Shown in pieces: positions 8,049 through 17,859 of a stretch of DNA of 40,139 bases; the stretch's first letter is position 1; every line of letters begins with the position of its first letter. The DNA lies in the NCBI GenBank assembly GCA_017450705.1, contig JAFSTC010000025.1, forward strand, positions 1 through 40,139, written 5' to 3'. The position numbers and the translations under genes were made by a program. The notes below the pieces were generated by a model. The model was not told the origin of the DNA. It searched no databases and saw only the letters and a list, made by a program, of their open reading frames with translations. This DNA is from Lentisphaeria bacterium (GTDB lineage: Bacteria > Verrucomicrobiota > Lentisphaeria > Victivallales > Victivallaceae).

Positions 8049-11000
8049 GTGCTGAAGATACTGCTGCTTGCGGTCGTTTCGGCTTTTCTGCCGGGGCTTT
8101 CCGGTGCGTCCGCCGCGGCGCGGGTGAGCTTCATTTCGGGGAGTGAAGAGAACCGTTTCCTGAACGTCCGGGCGGTTCCCGACGGGAAGTGCCGGATCGT
8201 TCCGCGGAAGGCCCGGCGCGATCCCCTCGAGATCCTCCAGGTGACGGGGAACGTCGGGCCGGAGTGGAAGGCGTTTTCCGTCAGTTTCGTCTCCGACAAA
8301 AACGCCATGGTGACCATGACGCTCACCTCAGGAAAACGCGACCAGTGGGTCGAATACACCGGATTTTCCGCCGAGGGGACCCGGATCGACAACGGGGATT
8401 TTTCCCGGGGGGAGGATTTCTACTGGCTGTGGAACGCCCACCCCGTCTCCGTCAGCAAGGGGTATTGCTCCGCCAATCTCACCGTCGGCGTGACCCAGAG
8501 TTTCCGGGTGGTCAAAGACCTTCCCGTCACCATCCGTTTCAAGGCCCGCTCCGGTCAGCCCAGGCCCCGTCCCGAAAAGCAGAAGTCATTTGACTACAAT
8601 ACCTATCACAAATTTCCCGGCGCGCCGCTGCGCTTTTCTTCGCCTCAGGTGAAGTATCTGGGGCTTGCGCACAAAGGCCTCTCGCCCGAAAGCTGCCCCG
8701 CCGATGCCCTGTGGTACGTCAAGCCCCGGACGGCCGTTTCTCCGACGGGATTCGTCTCTCTGCCGGGCAAAGCGGAAGGGCGGCTCGACGCTCCCGTGGA
8801 ACTGCTGGAAGAGGACGGCATTTCCCGGAATGCCCCCGTCCGCTTCGGTCTGCCTTTGGCCGAGGGGGCCTTTCATCATCTGGGCGGATTGACCGTGACG
8901 GGGCCCGACGGCAGGAGTGTTCCGGCCCAGTTTTCGGCCATTGCCTTCTGGCCCGACCGCTCCGTCAAAACGGCGCTGGTCCAGTTCGTTGCCCCCCTCA
9001 AGGCCCGGGAGCGCTCCCTGTGGCGCGTCCGTTCGGGTTCGGGGCCGGCGAAAAGTTCGCCGCTCGTCTGCTGCGTAACGGCGGAGGGTGGCTCCGTCGA
9101 TACCGGAAAAGTCAAGGTCTCCGTGGCCCGGAAGGAAAAATTCGTCACCGTGGCGGATCACGATTCATCGGGGCGGCTGATTCTCGCCGACGAACAGGGC
9201 AATGACCAAATCTTCGTTCCCGAAAAGATCTCCGTCGAGGAGTCCGGGAGCGTCCGGGCGACTCTCCGGCTGGAGGGGCGCTGCGGCAAGTCGTACAGGG
9301 CCGTCGTCCGGATGGGATTCGTCGCGGGATCCCCCGTCATCTCCTTCGACATGCGCTTCATCAACGATCTCTTGGATCATGAATTCACCGACATCACCTC
9401 TTTGCGCCTGAATTTCGACAACGTTCCCGCCCGGGAGATCGTCATGGACGGTGTTACCGGACGGGACTTTTTCCAGTACGACGACAGACAAGTCCGGATC
9501 GACGGGAAATTTTCCGACCGGCGGCTCTCCGGCGTCGGGACGGCGGGGAATATCCGCTTTTCCCTTGCCGATTTCTGGAGAAAATATCCCAAGGCCGTCA
9601 CCGCCGCGGGGCAGGGCATCGACTTCGAACTCCTGCCCCGGCAGCCGGACGAAAATTTCGGGGCCGGTCTGCCCTGGTATCTGCGCTATCCCTTCTGCGA
9701 GGGGAAATACCGGACCAAGTGGGGAACGGCCTTCTCCGAAAAGCTCCGGATCGATTTTTCGGGAACGGCCGACCTGGCCGCCCGGGACGTCGTGCCCGCG
9801 GTGGACCGGGATTACGTCGCCTCCTGCAGGGTCTTTCAGGGCGTCCCCGAAAAGGACTGCAAACTCTTCGATCTCTTCGACAAGCGCGCCCTGGAGGCCT
9901 TCCGAAAGATCGAAGCCAACCGCGACGAGGTGCGGGAATACGGCTTCCTGAACTGGGGCGACAATTTCGGCGAGCGGAGCGTCAACTGGAACAACAACGA
10001 ATACGATACCGCCCGGGGTCTCTTTCTGCTCTTTTTGCGCACCGGCGACCGGGACGTCTTCCGTTACGCCATGGCCGCGGCGCGGCATCAGGCCGATGTG
10101 GATATCGTCCACGCCTCTTTAGTCAAGTCGGTCGTCGGCGGGCAGCACCAGCACGGCATCGGCCACAATGGACCGTCGTGGCACCATTTCCGGCCCAAGC
10201 CCTGGAGTTATCCCCACGACGCCAATTCCACGGGGCTCAACGGCCACACATGGAGCGAGGGACTGCTCACCGCCTGGTGTCTTGCCGGGGACCCCTTCGT
10301 GATGGATTCCGCCCAGCTCATGGCGGCCCACTTCGTCAATTACATCGCCCCCACCTACGTCAACATGCGAAACAACGAGCGCAGCATCGGCTGGGCCCTG
10401 CGTGCCGTCATGGCCTTCTACCGCGTCACGGGGGAGAAAAAATATCTGCAGGCCGCCAAAGACATGGTGGATGTGGCGCTCCATGAATACTGTCCCGCCC
10501 ACGGCGGCGCCTGGCCCCATCCCCTCAAGGGCCAGCACGCGGGCGGGCACAAAAACGCCTGGGGCGGCTGTCCATTCATGGTGGGCGTCCTGCTGGAGGG
10601 ATTGCGCCAGTACCAGCTGGCGGCCCGTGATCCCGAGGTGGAAGAGGTCATTCGTCAGGCGGCCCGGTGGCTGTACAAGTCCTACAGTCCCTCCGACGTG
10701 GGCTGGCCTTACGGCGTCTCCTGGGACGGCAAAGGCTATCACGACGCCTTCGTGCAGTGCAATTTCGAGATCGTTTCCGGCATGCTGGCGGGCATGCCCG
10801 AAAGCTACGACGTCGTCTGCGATGTCGTGGGGCAGGCGGCGCTGGGCGGCATCAGTTCCACGCCCAAGGATTTCTCCATGGTGCTCAACATGTCGGGCGG
10901 CATCCTCGACGGGCTCCGCAAGACGCGGCCCGGCGAAAAGGGCGTCATCGACGGGACCCGGCTGTGGAAGCGCGTCGCCGCGGCTCCCTCCAAATTCAAG

Positions 11001-11630
11001 CTCCGTGGACCGGTGGACAAAAGGTTCGAAGTGACCGTCACGGGAGACGCCCCCGAGGTCGTCTTCCGCCGCACCGCCTACGGCAGACTTCTGCCCGCCA
11101 GCGAGCGCTCGTACACCTTCACCTGCGGCGGCAGGACCGAGACCGGCGATGCCGCCGCCCACGCCGTCCACACCGTCCGGCCCGCGGCAAAGAAGGGTGA
11201 CCGGGTCGTGGTCGACATCCATGACGGTATGTTCAGCTACTGGGACGTCGAGTCCGCCCGGGACGCCCGGGTCGAGGCCGTCGTCGTGCCCAATTTCCAC
11301 ATCATCGCCGCCGGGACCAAGGCCTACAGTTTCACGGTCCCGGCCGGGACGAAGAGCTTTTCGGTCACGGTGCTGGGCGTCCACCGGGGCGGTTTTGCCG
11401 CCGCGGTGCTCCGGCCCGACGGCAGCATCGCCGGCATGACCACGGGGCGCAACGACGGCGATGTCCAGCTGCCCTGGGTCAAAAAGAGCACGGCGAAACG
11501 GCCCGAAATGACTTTCCGCATCGACTGTTCTCCCGAAAAGGACGAAACGTGGAAGCTTGTCCTGCTCTCCGGCGGCGGCGTCATCCTCTCTTTTGACGGC
11601 ATCCCGCCGCGCATCGCCCGGATCGAATAG
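8049..11630 (+). CDS. Secreted PcRGLX/YetA-like protein (exo-rhamnogalacturonan lyase family candidate)
   Basis: A 1193-aa protein starting at GTG 8049 behind a G-rich ribosome site; the nearby ATG at 8044 runs straight into a stop. Residues 1-24 form a signal peptide (hydrophobic LLLAVVSAFL core, likely cut after an Ala-rich site). After an accessory region (about 25-225) there is a beta-sandwich with the signature FWPDRSVKTALVQF (about 302-315), which resembles the first domain of PcRGLX/YetA proteins. Next come a second beta region and an (alpha/alpha)-barrel around 615-905 (NWGDNFGER, then YDTARGLFLLFLRTGDRDVF, then the HQADVDIVH segment), and a C-terminal beta region with repeated FTVPAG-type strands. 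Members of that family release disaccharides from rhamnogalacturonan by beta-elimination. The family match is by eye, and the true polymer could differ. Confidence 0.68.
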   Translation: MLKILLLAVVSAFLPGLSGASAAARVSFISGSEENRFLNVRAVPDGKCRIVPRKARRDPLEILQVTGNVGPEWKAFSVSFVSDKNAMVTMTLTSGKRDQWVEYTGFSAEGTRIDNGDFSRGEDFYWLWNAHPVSVSKGYCSANLTVGVTQSFRVVKDLPVTIRFKARSGQPRPRPEKQKSFDYNTYHKFPGAPLRFSSPQVKYLGLAHKGLSPESCPADALWYVKPRTAVSPTGFVSLPGKAEGRLDAPVELLEEDGISRNAPVRFGLPLAEGAFHHLGGLTVTGPDGRSVPAQFSAIAFWPDRSVKTALVQFVAPLKARERSLWRVRSGSGPAKSSPLVCCVTAEGGSVDTGKVKVSVARKEKFVTVADHDSSGRLILADEQGNDQIFVPEKISVEESGSVRATLRLEGRCGKSYRAVVRMGFVAGSPVISFDMRFINDLLDHEFTDITSLRLNFDNVPAREIVMDGVTGRDFFQYDDRQVRIDGKFSDRRLSGVGTAGNIRFSLADFWRKYPKAVTAAGQGIDFELLPRQPDENFGAGLPWYLRYPFCEGKYRTKWGTAFSEKLRIDFSGTADLAARDVVPAVDRDYVASCRVFQGVPEKDCKLFDLFDKRALEAFRKIEANRDEVREYGFLNWGDNFGERSVNWNNNEYDTARGLFLLFLRTGDRDVFRYAMAAARHQADVDIVHASLVKSVVGGQHQHGIGHNGPSWHHFRPKPWSYPHDANSTGLNGHTWSEGLLTAWCLAGDPFVMDSAQLMAAHFVNYIAPTYVNMRNNERSIGWALRAVMAFYRVTGEKKYLQAAKDMVDVALHEYCPAHGGAWPHPLKGQHAGGHKNAWGGCPFMVGVLLEGLRQYQLAARDPEVEEVIRQAARWLYKSYSPSDVGWPYGVSWDGKGYHDAFVQCNFEIVSGMLAGMPESYDVVCDVVGQAALGGISSTPKDFSMVLNMSGGILDGLRKTRPGEKGVIDGTRLWKRVAAAPSKFKLRGPVDKRFEVTVTGDAPEVVFRRTAYGRLLPASERSYTFTCGGRTETGDAAAHAVHTVRPAAKKGDRVVVDIHDGMFSYWDVESARDARVEAVVVPNFHIIAAGTKAYSFTVPAGTKSFSVTVLGVHRGGFAAAVLRPDGSIAGMTTGRNDGDVQLPWVKKSTAKRPEMTFRIDCSPEKDETWKLVLLSGGGVILSFDGIPPRIARIE

Positions 11631-11642
11631 GCTTTTCGCCGC

Positions 11643-11671
11643 TTGACAAGTTTTGGCACCTGTGATATATT
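11643..11671 (+). promoter_or_regulatory. Sigma70-type promoter of the first GntR/LacI-like regulator operon
   Basis: TTGACA (11643-11648, perfect consensus) and TATATT (11666-11671) are separated by 17 nt, only 12 nt after the stop of the preceding gene. The expected start site is about 11678, giving a leader of about 40 nt before the GTG start at 11718. Confidence 0.85.
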
Positions 11672-11673
11672 AT

Positions 11674-11694
11674 TGGTATGGTATGGACTGGTAT
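11674..11694 (+). promoter_or_regulatory. Candidate operator: three TGGTAT direct repeats over the transcription start
   Basis: TGGTAT occurs at 11674-11679, 11679-11684 and 11689-11694. The units are offset by 5 and 15 nt from the first (the outer pair is about 1.5 helical turns apart), immediately downstream of the -10 box where a bound repressor would block initiation. No copies were noticed at the other promoters in the window. Autoregulation by the GntR-type protein encoded next is the natural inference; there is no direct evidence. Confidence 0.45.
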
Positions 11695-11717
11695 TATCAT
11701 CTGACGCGGAGGGATTC

Positions 11718-12776
11718 GTGCTCGCTGCCGGAAAAAGAACCACGCTGACGGATCAGCTGGTGGAAAAGATCCGTTCGGATATCCGCGGAGGCGTTTTGAA
11801 GCCGGGGGACAAACTGCCCGGCGAGCGTGTCCTTGCACAGAACTCGGGCGTCTGCCGGGTGACGGCCATCGCCGCGCTGAAACGTCTGGAGAAGGAGGGG
11901 CTCATCGAAAAGGTCCCCCTCGTGGGCAGTTTCGTCCGCGAGCACGAGATGCCCGTCAGGATCGCCCTGGTCTGTCCGGGGGCGCAGCTGGGGCAGCTGG
12001 GCACGCCCGAATCGACTTTTTCTTTTTTCGAATTTCACCGGGGCATTCTGGCCGAGGCCGTCGAGCGCGGCGTGGGATTCGGTGTGGAGTGCATTCCCCT
12101 CCGCGAGGGCGAAAAGGATCCCCGCAAATTTGCCGACCGTCTCTCCGGGTACGATTCTCTCATATTTTCCACGGAAGCGCTGGCCGAAGTGCGGCACCTC
12201 TTCTATGGCAAAAAGCGCATGATCGTCCGGTACCCGAGATTCTATTCCGAGGAGGACAGGAAGAACTGCATCTACCTGGGTTACGATCAGCGGGGCGCTT
12301 TCGGAGATCTTCTGCGGAAGGCCGCCGACCTCGGCTGGAAAAGATTTTCCATCGTCATGCTCGAAGACACGCCGTGGTTCCGGCTCCGGCGCAGCCGTTT
12401 TCTCGAGGCGGCGGCTCTTCTCGGACTTGCCGTCGACACCATCGATCTTTCGGGTGACCCGGAGTTCCGGGAGCTTACGCGCTGCCGGGGGAGTTTCGTC
12501 TTCTGCAACCACACGGAGCGGCTGGATCTGTTTTACGAAAAGTGCGCCGGAGCGGGACTGACGCCGGGAAAGGACTTCGGCTTTGCCGGGCTCTGTTCGG
12601 GCTTCACCCTCGGGAGCCTCGACCCCGCGCCCGGATTCATCCGCATCCCGCTTTTCGAACTGGGCCGCGAGGCCATGCGGTCGGCCCTTGGCCTCGCTCC
12701 CCTGAGCCGGAATGTCCCGACTTCGATCGTCGAGGGCAAGACGATCCGCCGACCCGATACAGACCTTCAACCTTAA
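11718..12776 (+). CDS. GntR-type winged-helix regulator with LacI-like sugar-sensor domain
   Basis: A 352-aa protein. Residues about 8-75 are a GntR winged helix ([20 protein letters not shown], then the recognition region [21 protein letters not shown]). Residues about 78-345 look like a periplasmic-binding-protein-like (LacI/PBP1) effector domain. This is the AraR arrangement, usually a repressor released by a sugar. The start is placed at GTG 11718 because GGAGGG lies 5 nt upstream. An upstream in-frame codon at 11643 would sit inside the -35 box and is not credible. The gene heads an operon of pseudopilin, beta-helix proteins, heparinase and ThuA-like genes, so it probably senses a sugar released from their polymer. 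Confidence 0.88.
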   Translation: MLAAGKRTTLTDQLVEKIRSDIRGGVLKPGDKLPGERVLAQNSGVCRVTAIAALKRLEKEGLIEKVPLVGSFVREHEMPVRIALVCPGAQLGQLGTPESTFSFFEFHRGILAEAVERGVGFGVECIPLREGEKDPRKFADRLSGYDSLIFSTEALAEVRHLFYGKKRMIVRYPRFYSEEDRKNCIYLGYDQRGAFGDLLRKAADLGWKRFSIVMLEDTPWFRLRRSRFLEAAALLGLAVDTIDLSGDPEFRELTRCRGSFVFCNHTERLDLFYEKCAGAGLTPGKDFGFAGLCSGFTLGSLDPAPGFIRIPLFELGREAMRSALGLAPLSRNVPTSIVEGKTIRRPDTDLQP

Positions 12777-12795
12777 CTTACCGAAAGGATCCCAA

Positions 12796-13563
12796 ATGAA
12801 AAAAAATCAGATCCCATGGACCGGCGGACGGCGCACCGGGTTCACGCTGATCGAGCTCCTGGTCGTCATTGCCATCATTGCCATTCTGGCGGCGATGCTG
12901 ATGCCGGCGCTCCAGCAGGCCCGGGAACGGGCCAAGGCCTCCAACTGCATGAGCAATCTCAAACAGATGGGACTTGCCATGATGCAGTACATGGGCGACA
13001 GCGACGATTTCTACCCCATCGCCTCCAAGACCTATTATACGCTGGTGGACGGCGACGGTTCTTACAACACCTGGGCGTACACCCTGCGGGCGAAGAACTA
13101 CATCACGACCCACAAACTCTACGTCTGTCCGACGCTCAAGGACTGTCTGACGACCGCGAGAAGATTTCTCGACGGAGAGATCCACGAGGGGGCTTTCGGG
13201 ACGCTCAACTACGGCTATGTGACCTATTACGGCGGGTACACGAGATCGCCCTCCCGGGTCGCCCGGGGCGTGGCCAAGATCGGCAAGGTGGTGATGCCCT
13301 CCCGCAGACCCTGCGTCACGGATGCCGGATATCTCAACAGCAACGGCGTATGGGGCGGTCTCTCCTGCAATAAGCTTGGAAAGCTGGGCGACACCTACTG
13401 GGCGACGGTCCTTTCGCCCCACAGCAGCGGCTCCCCTTACGACCGCACGCAGGGCGTCACCAACGTGCTCTTCGCCGACATGCACTGCGGATCGCTGCCG
13501 ACAATGGCAAGACAGGACATGTACCCTCAGAATCTGTTCATCTACTACCAGCCGGTGCCGTAG
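12796..13563 (+). CDS. Pseudopilin-like protein (prepilin N-terminal cleavage/methylation motif) in carbohydrate operon
   Basis: A 255-aa protein with a short basic leader and a class III prepilin signal. The leader ends in Gly before [16 protein letters not shown], with Glu at position +5, followed by the amphipathic continuation [16 protein letters not shown]. Prepilin peptidase would cut after the Gly and methylate Phe1. The globular part has several cysteines. It ends with a variant of the His-rich closing motif seen in planctomycete and lentisphaeral family members (His-Ser-Ser-Gly, about a dozen residues, then [10 protein letters not shown]). The start is ATG 12796, 9 nt behind AAAGGA and 19 nt after the regulator stop. 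No secretion ATPase or inner-membrane pilus gene is nearby, so it presumably uses machinery encoded elsewhere. Its function in this operon is unknown. Confidence 0.9.
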   Translation: MKKNQIPWTGGRRTGFTLIELLVVIAIIAILAAMLMPALQQARERAKASNCMSNLKQMGLAMMQYMGDSDDFYPIASKTYYTLVDGDGSYNTWAYTLRAKNYITTHKLYVCPTLKDCLTTARRFLDGEIHEGAFGTLNYGYVTYYGGYTRSPSRVARGVAKIGKVVMPSRRPCVTDAGYLNSNGVWGGLSCNKLGKLGDTYWATVLSPHSSGSPYDRTQGVTNVLFADMHCGSLPTMARQDMYPQNLFIYYQPVP

Positions 13564-13572
13564 AGGCGGCAC

Positions 13573-13592
13573 ATGTTCGGGACGGGGAACAT
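13573..13592 (+). promoter_or_regulatory. Small inverted repeat in the leader between pseudopilin and beta-helix genes
   Basis: ATGTTC (13573-13578) and GAACAT (13587-13592) form a 6-bp stem with an 8-nt loop, in the 63-nt gap after the pseudopilin stop. It has no T-tract, so it is more likely a processing or stability hairpin, or chance, than a terminator. Confidence 0.25.
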
Positions 13593-13626
13593 TGAAGAGC
13601 GTGTGATCGGTAAAGGAATTTTTACG

Positions 13627-15930
13627 ATGACGACAATGAAAAAACTTTGCTTGTTTGTCCTGTCGCTGCCGTTCTTCGCCGTTTTTGCCGGCTATTCGTT
13701 CGACGTCCGGGATTTCGGTGCGAAAGGCGACGGGAAAAACGATGACACCGCGGCTGTCCAGAAAGCGCTGGACGCTTCGTTCGTCGATTATACGCGCGAC
13801 AGCGTTCCCAAGAGTCTCCCCGAGGTCTTCATCCCAGCGGGGACCTACCGCCTGACGGGCACGCTGGTGTTCAGGAACGCCCTCGTCCTGCGAGGGGAGG
13901 GGACGGCCGTCCTGCAGCTGGATGCGCCGGAAAAGGATCTGCTTTACGGCGCGGGCCGCTTCGCCCGGATCTCCGGACTCACCTTCCGGGGCGGCGCCCA
14001 TCAGCTCCGCTTCTGGACCGACAACATGGACGGTTCCTGTTTCGACATCATGGATTGCCGGTTCGAAAATTCGGGCAAAGCCGCCGTCGAAAGCAATTCG
14101 TGGGCCATCCGCAGTCAGGCGAAGGGAAAGAAGAAACCTCAGACCGTCAAATTGGCTCCCTGGCGCCTGAAAAAGACCGGCGGCCTGTACGAAATCGAAC
14201 CCGTGGATCTTGCGGGGGCGAGCCGTTACTACAATTCGACCAAACTCACGGTCGAGGACTGCTTTTTCGTCAACTGCGCGGAGGCGGTGGACTGCGCCGC
14301 GGACGGCATCACGATCCGCCGTACAAAAGTGATCGGCGGGGAGAACACGGTCTCCGCCTTTTCTCTCGGCACGAGGGCCTTCCTCTACGATCTGGAGATT
14401 TTGCTCAAAAGAAACGAAAAACTCTCCCAGGCGGTCGTCCGGTACAAGTCCGGGGGAATCCTCGAAATGACCGATTCCGTCATCAGGACCGTCGACGGGA
14501 AGGGGATCCCGCTGGTCCGGAACATGAGCCGCAAAGCGGGCCTGTATCTGGGAGGCAGTATCATCCTCCAGCGGCTCAGAACCTGTTCCGGGAACTCCCC
14601 CGAGAACGCCCTCATCTACGCCGATCTCGGGTTCGTTCCCGGGCTTCTGATCGTTCAGGACGTGACGGAGACCGGAAGCGGGAGGCCCGCCGTGTTCCGT
14701 TCCGCCGTGCCGCTGGACGAGGCGGCGCTGGACCGTTCCACGCCTCCCAGTTACCTCTACGGCAAACGGTTCACCCGGGATGAATCCTTTGCGTTTTCTT
14801 TTGAAAACAACAGCGGTCTGGACGAGACGCTTCCCCCCGTTCTCGCCCCCTTCGTGCGGAAACTCAGGGAAAAACTGCCCGCCCGGATCCGTTTCCCGGA
14901 GGTTCCGCGGTTCGACGGCAAGGTGCTTTCGGCGGAGTCCTTCGGCATCGGGAAGAAGGCTTCTCCCGAGGACGCGCGGAACCTGAAGAAACTGTTTGCC
15001 GCCGCCCGCCGCTCGCCCGGCTGCACGGTCATCCTCCCCGGCCGGGACTTCCTGATCCGGGAGACGCTGGAATTGCCGCCCGACATCCACGTCACGGCCG
15101 CCGGCTGCTGCCATTTGATCGGCAAAAAGCCGGAGACCGTCATCTTCTCCGTCGCGGATCCCGAAAAAGTCGTTTTCAGCGGTCTCGTTTTCAGCAAGGG
15201 CCGGAACGCCGTAAAGGTGACGTCCGACGCGGACCGGAAGGGACTGGTCGTCTTGCGCAAATGCAACGGGTACGACCTCACCTGCGCCGCGGTCGAGATG
15301 TATTCCGGCGGCAAAAAGATCCTCAGGGAGCCCCGGATGCGCTTTTACTTCGACGGCGGCTTGTGGCTGACGCCCCTGATCTACGAGGGCAACGCCGACG
15401 CGCTCATCGACGATCTCTGGATCGAAAACAAACTTTTCAACTACAGGATCGAGACGCCGATCCCGGCGAGCTCCGTCGTGTTCGTCAATTACGGCAAACT
15501 GGAACTTGTGGACATGCTCGGCGTGCCGCTGGCCCTGCGCAAAGGCCCCCGCACCGGGGTCGCTCCCGCGGGAACGCTCCCCGGCGACCACCGATGGGCC
15601 GACAATCACGGTGTGATGATCTGCCGTCACAACCGGTTCGGCGGCGAGTACGGCGGCATGGCGACGATCTATCATTATGGTAAGGCCAGGACCCGCATTT
15701 ACGGCGGAAGTTCGTGGTACAACAACGACTACTCCTACCGGGTGCTGGGGATCGCGAACGATCCCGATCCGGACTTTGCCGCGGTCGGCGTGATCGTTTC
15801 GCCCTACATCAACCGCAACCCCGCGCCCAGTCTCGTCTGCCGGGCGACGGAGGAAAAAAAACTGATCCCCGTCCCGGGCGTCGTTCTGGACGACATCGTT
15901 CCGTACAAAACGGGGGCTCCGCAAAAATAA
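13627..15930 (+). CDS. Secreted double right-handed beta-helix protein (pectate-lyase superfamily), paralogue 1
   Basis: A 767-aa protein. An N-terminal signal peptide (KKLCLFVLSLPFFAVFAG) is followed directly by FDVRDFGAKGDGKNDDTAAV, the classic opening of the pectate-lyase_3/GH28-related beta-helix. A first helix spans about 22-330. A second copy of the motif appears around 435 (SFGIGKKASPEDARNLKKLF, then a GCTVILPGRDFLIRETL strand-turn), so the protein is two tandem beta-helices. It ends with a conserved HRWADN ... YHYGKARTRIYGG block shared with the protein at 17860. The start ATG 13627 has AAAGGA 9 nt upstream; ATG 13636 is an alternative. Catalytic residues cannot be assigned. It may be a lyase, an epimerase or a binding scaffold for the polymer cut by the adjacent heparinase-like enzyme. 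Confidence 0.8.
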   Translation: MTTMKKLCLFVLSLPFFAVFAGYSFDVRDFGAKGDGKNDDTAAVQKALDASFVDYTRDSVPKSLPEVFIPAGTYRLTGTLVFRNALVLRGEGTAVLQLDAPEKDLLYGAGRFARISGLTFRGGAHQLRFWTDNMDGSCFDIMDCRFENSGKAAVESNSWAIRSQAKGKKKPQTVKLAPWRLKKTGGLYEIEPVDLAGASRYYNSTKLTVEDCFFVNCAEAVDCAADGITIRRTKVIGGENTVSAFSLGTRAFLYDLEILLKRNEKLSQAVVRYKSGGILEMTDSVIRTVDGKGIPLVRNMSRKAGLYLGGSIILQRLRTCSGNSPENALIYADLGFVPGLLIVQDVTETGSGRPAVFRSAVPLDEAALDRSTPPSYLYGKRFTRDESFAFSFENNSGLDETLPPVLAPFVRKLREKLPARIRFPEVPRFDGKVLSAESFGIGKKASPEDARNLKKLFAAARRSPGCTVILPGRDFLIRETLELPPDIHVTAAGCCHLIGKKPETVIFSVADPEKVVFSGLVFSKGRNAVKVTSDADRKGLVVLRKCNGYDLTCAAVEMYSGGKKILREPRMRFYFDGGLWLTPLIYEGNADALIDDLWIENKLFNYRIETPIPASSVVFVNYGKLELVDMLGVPLALRKGPRTGVAPAGTLPGDHRWADNHGVMICRHNRFGGEYGGMATIYHYGKARTRIYGGSSWYNNDYSYRVLGIANDPDPDFAAVGVIVSPYINRNPAPSLVCRATEEKKLIPVPGVVLDDIVPYKTGAPQK

Positions 15931-15942
15931 AAGGGGGACCCA

Positions 15943-17841
15943 ATGAAGTCAACATACATTTTTTTACTGCTTATCGGAGGTCTTGTCATGTTCAACGGGT
16001 GTGTTTCCGACGGCGCCGCGAAAAAAGAATCCGCGTTTCCCGACCGGGAGGAGATCCTTGCGCGGCTGAAAAAATATCCGAACAGACCGTATTTCCCGCC
16101 CGCGTCCGACAGGAAGGCGTGGGAGGGCCTTGCGCCCGCGCTCCGCGCGGAGCTGATCCGCCGGGCCGAAAAGGCCGCCCAAAAGACATGGCCTCAACTG
16201 ACCGCCCGGGACTACATGCGTTTCCGCCGCGAGGGCAGCCGGGTGGCCTACGAGGACCCCTATTTCCGGCGTCGCGGACAGCTGGTCGATCTGGTCGCAG
16301 GCGAGTGCTGCGAACACTCCGGCCGGTTCATGGACGGTGTCATCGAGGGCCTGTGGCAGATCCTTTCGGAGCCCGTGTGGTGCATCCCCGCCCATGAAGG
16401 ATTGCCGCGGGGCGAGGTTTTCCCCGATCCCTCGCGGTTCAGGGTGGATCTCTTCAACGCCGACACCGGCCGGATCCTCTCCGACACGCTGTGTCTGCTG
16501 GAGCCCGAGATCGCAAAGATCTCTCCGGCCCTCGTCGAGCGGGTGAAAATGGAGCTCCTCCGGCGCGTCGTCGGACCCGCCGAAAAACTCAACGACGAAA
16601 ACACCTGGTGGTTCAGCGGACGGAACAACTGGACGGTCTGGTGCGCCATGAATCTTTCCGGATGCGCGATTTCCCTGCTGGAGAACGAACCGGAACGGCT
16701 GGCGGATTTTCTCCACACGTATCTTACCATATCCCGTCGCTTTTACGACCGCTATCCCGCCGACGGCGGCTGCGGCGAAGGGCCGACCTACTGGCGGGCC
16801 TCCGTGGGGAGGTATATCCAGTTCCTCGACCGGCTGGATCACCGTCTGCATCTTGGCGGACGGTTGTTCAAAGATGCGAAACTCCGCCGGATGTGCGAAT
16901 ATCCCGCCGGGATGAATCTTTGCGGACCGTGGTTCCTGAGCACCAACGACGCCGCGCCGCGCCCCGGATTTTCGCCGGAGTTTCTGGACTTCACCGCCCG
17001 CAAGGTCGGCAGCGCCCCGCTGGCCGGTCTGGCCCGGCGGCTGCCCCGCAGCCAGCCTCCCAAGGTCCGTCCCGCGCTGAACGATCTTCTGCTGGATATC
17101 TTCAACCCCGTTTCCGGTTCTCCGGACAAAGGACATTTTGCGGCCGTGAATTACTGGCCGGATCTCGGGATCGCCGTTCTGCGCGAAAAGCCCGCGCATC
17201 CCGAGAAGGGCACGGTCGTCACCCTCAAAGGCGGCAGCAACGGCGAAAGCCACAATCATTTCGATCTGGGCCACTTCACCATCATGCGCGCCAACAAGCC
17301 GCTGATCGTGGATATCGGCGCGGGCGTCTACACCGCCCAGACCTTCAGCGAAACGCGCTATCAGCTCTGGTACATCAACAGCGAGGGCCACAACGCCCCC
17401 CGCTTCTCCGATGCCGGGCAGGAATACGGCGATGAGTACGTTTCGCGCGTCACTGTCAGGGGAGACTCGGAAACGGCGGCTTCCCTCGATCACGCCTATC
17501 CCCCCGCGGTCGGCGTGAAGCACTTGACCCGCACGGTCAAGCTCGACCGCAAAACGGGGAACGTCGAGGTCGCGGACTCCGCAGAACTTGCCGGGCCCCG
17601 GGAGGTGAAGATCACGCTGTATTCCGCGGTCGAGCCCCAAAGCCATGACAAAACGTGCGTCAAATGGTCCAACGCCGTGCTGGAGACGGACGGCCTTGCC
17701 GTTTCCAGCGTCGCCGAGGAACGGCGTCTGGACGCGCATATGAAAAAGAGCTGGCACAGGCTGTGGCGCATCGACCTTGCCGGAAAGACCGATGCCTCCG
17801 GCGGCTGGAAGATCCGTTTCCGTTTCGACGGGAAAAAGTAA
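15943..17841 (+). CDS. Heparinase II/III-family lipoprotein (polysaccharide lyase candidate)
   Basis: A 632-aa protein with a lipoprotein signal (hydrophobic IFLLLIGGLVM core and lipobox FNGC, cysteine 22), so it is probably membrane-anchored. The alpha-toroid carries the NNW motif (WWFSGRNNWTVW, about 221-232) and EGPTYW (279-284), where the tyrosine corresponds to the usual catalytic Tyr. The beta-sandwich half begins with the SHNHFDLGHF block (His437/His439 region), which supplies the general base and metal-associated histidines in this superfamily. Such enzymes beta-eliminate uronic-acid-containing glycans (heparin-like, alginate or similar). It sits 12 nt after the first beta-helix gene and 18 nt before its paralogue, so all three are likely to act on one acidic polysaccharide. 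The exact substrate is not readable. Confidence 0.85.
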   Translation: MKSTYIFLLLIGGLVMFNGCVSDGAAKKESAFPDREEILARLKKYPNRPYFPPASDRKAWEGLAPALRAELIRRAEKAAQKTWPQLTARDYMRFRREGSRVAYEDPYFRRRGQLVDLVAGECCEHSGRFMDGVIEGLWQILSEPVWCIPAHEGLPRGEVFPDPSRFRVDLFNADTGRILSDTLCLLEPEIAKISPALVERVKMELLRRVVGPAEKLNDENTWWFSGRNNWTVWCAMNLSGCAISLLENEPERLADFLHTYLTISRRFYDRYPADGGCGEGPTYWRASVGRYIQFLDRLDHRLHLGGRLFKDAKLRRMCEYPAGMNLCGPWFLSTNDAAPRPGFSPEFLDFTARKVGSAPLAGLARRLPRSQPPKVRPALNDLLLDIFNPVSGSPDKGHFAAVNYWPDLGIAVLREKPAHPEKGTVVTLKGGSNGESHNHFDLGHFTIMRANKPLIVDIGAGVYTAQTFSETRYQLWYINSEGHNAPRFSDAGQEYGDEYVSRVTVRGDSETAASLDHAYPPAVGVKHLTRTVKLDRKTGNVEVADSAELAGPREVKITLYSAVEPQSHDKTCVKWSNAVLETDGLAVSSVAEERRLDAHMKKSWHRLWRIDLAGKTDASGGWKIRFRFDGKK

Positions 17842-17859
17842 CGGGGGAGGGGAAAGACG

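Noticed and set aside
11643-11717. Upstream in-frame start for the first GntR-type regulator
   Set aside because: It would begin inside the -35 hexamer of a near-consensus promoter; GTG 11718 has a GGAGGG site and begins the winged-helix domain.
12778-15924. Long minus-strand open frame opposite the pseudopilin and first beta-helix gene
   Set aside because: It is antisense to well-supported genes, contains no recognisable domain, and crosses intergenic spacing without regard to gene borders.
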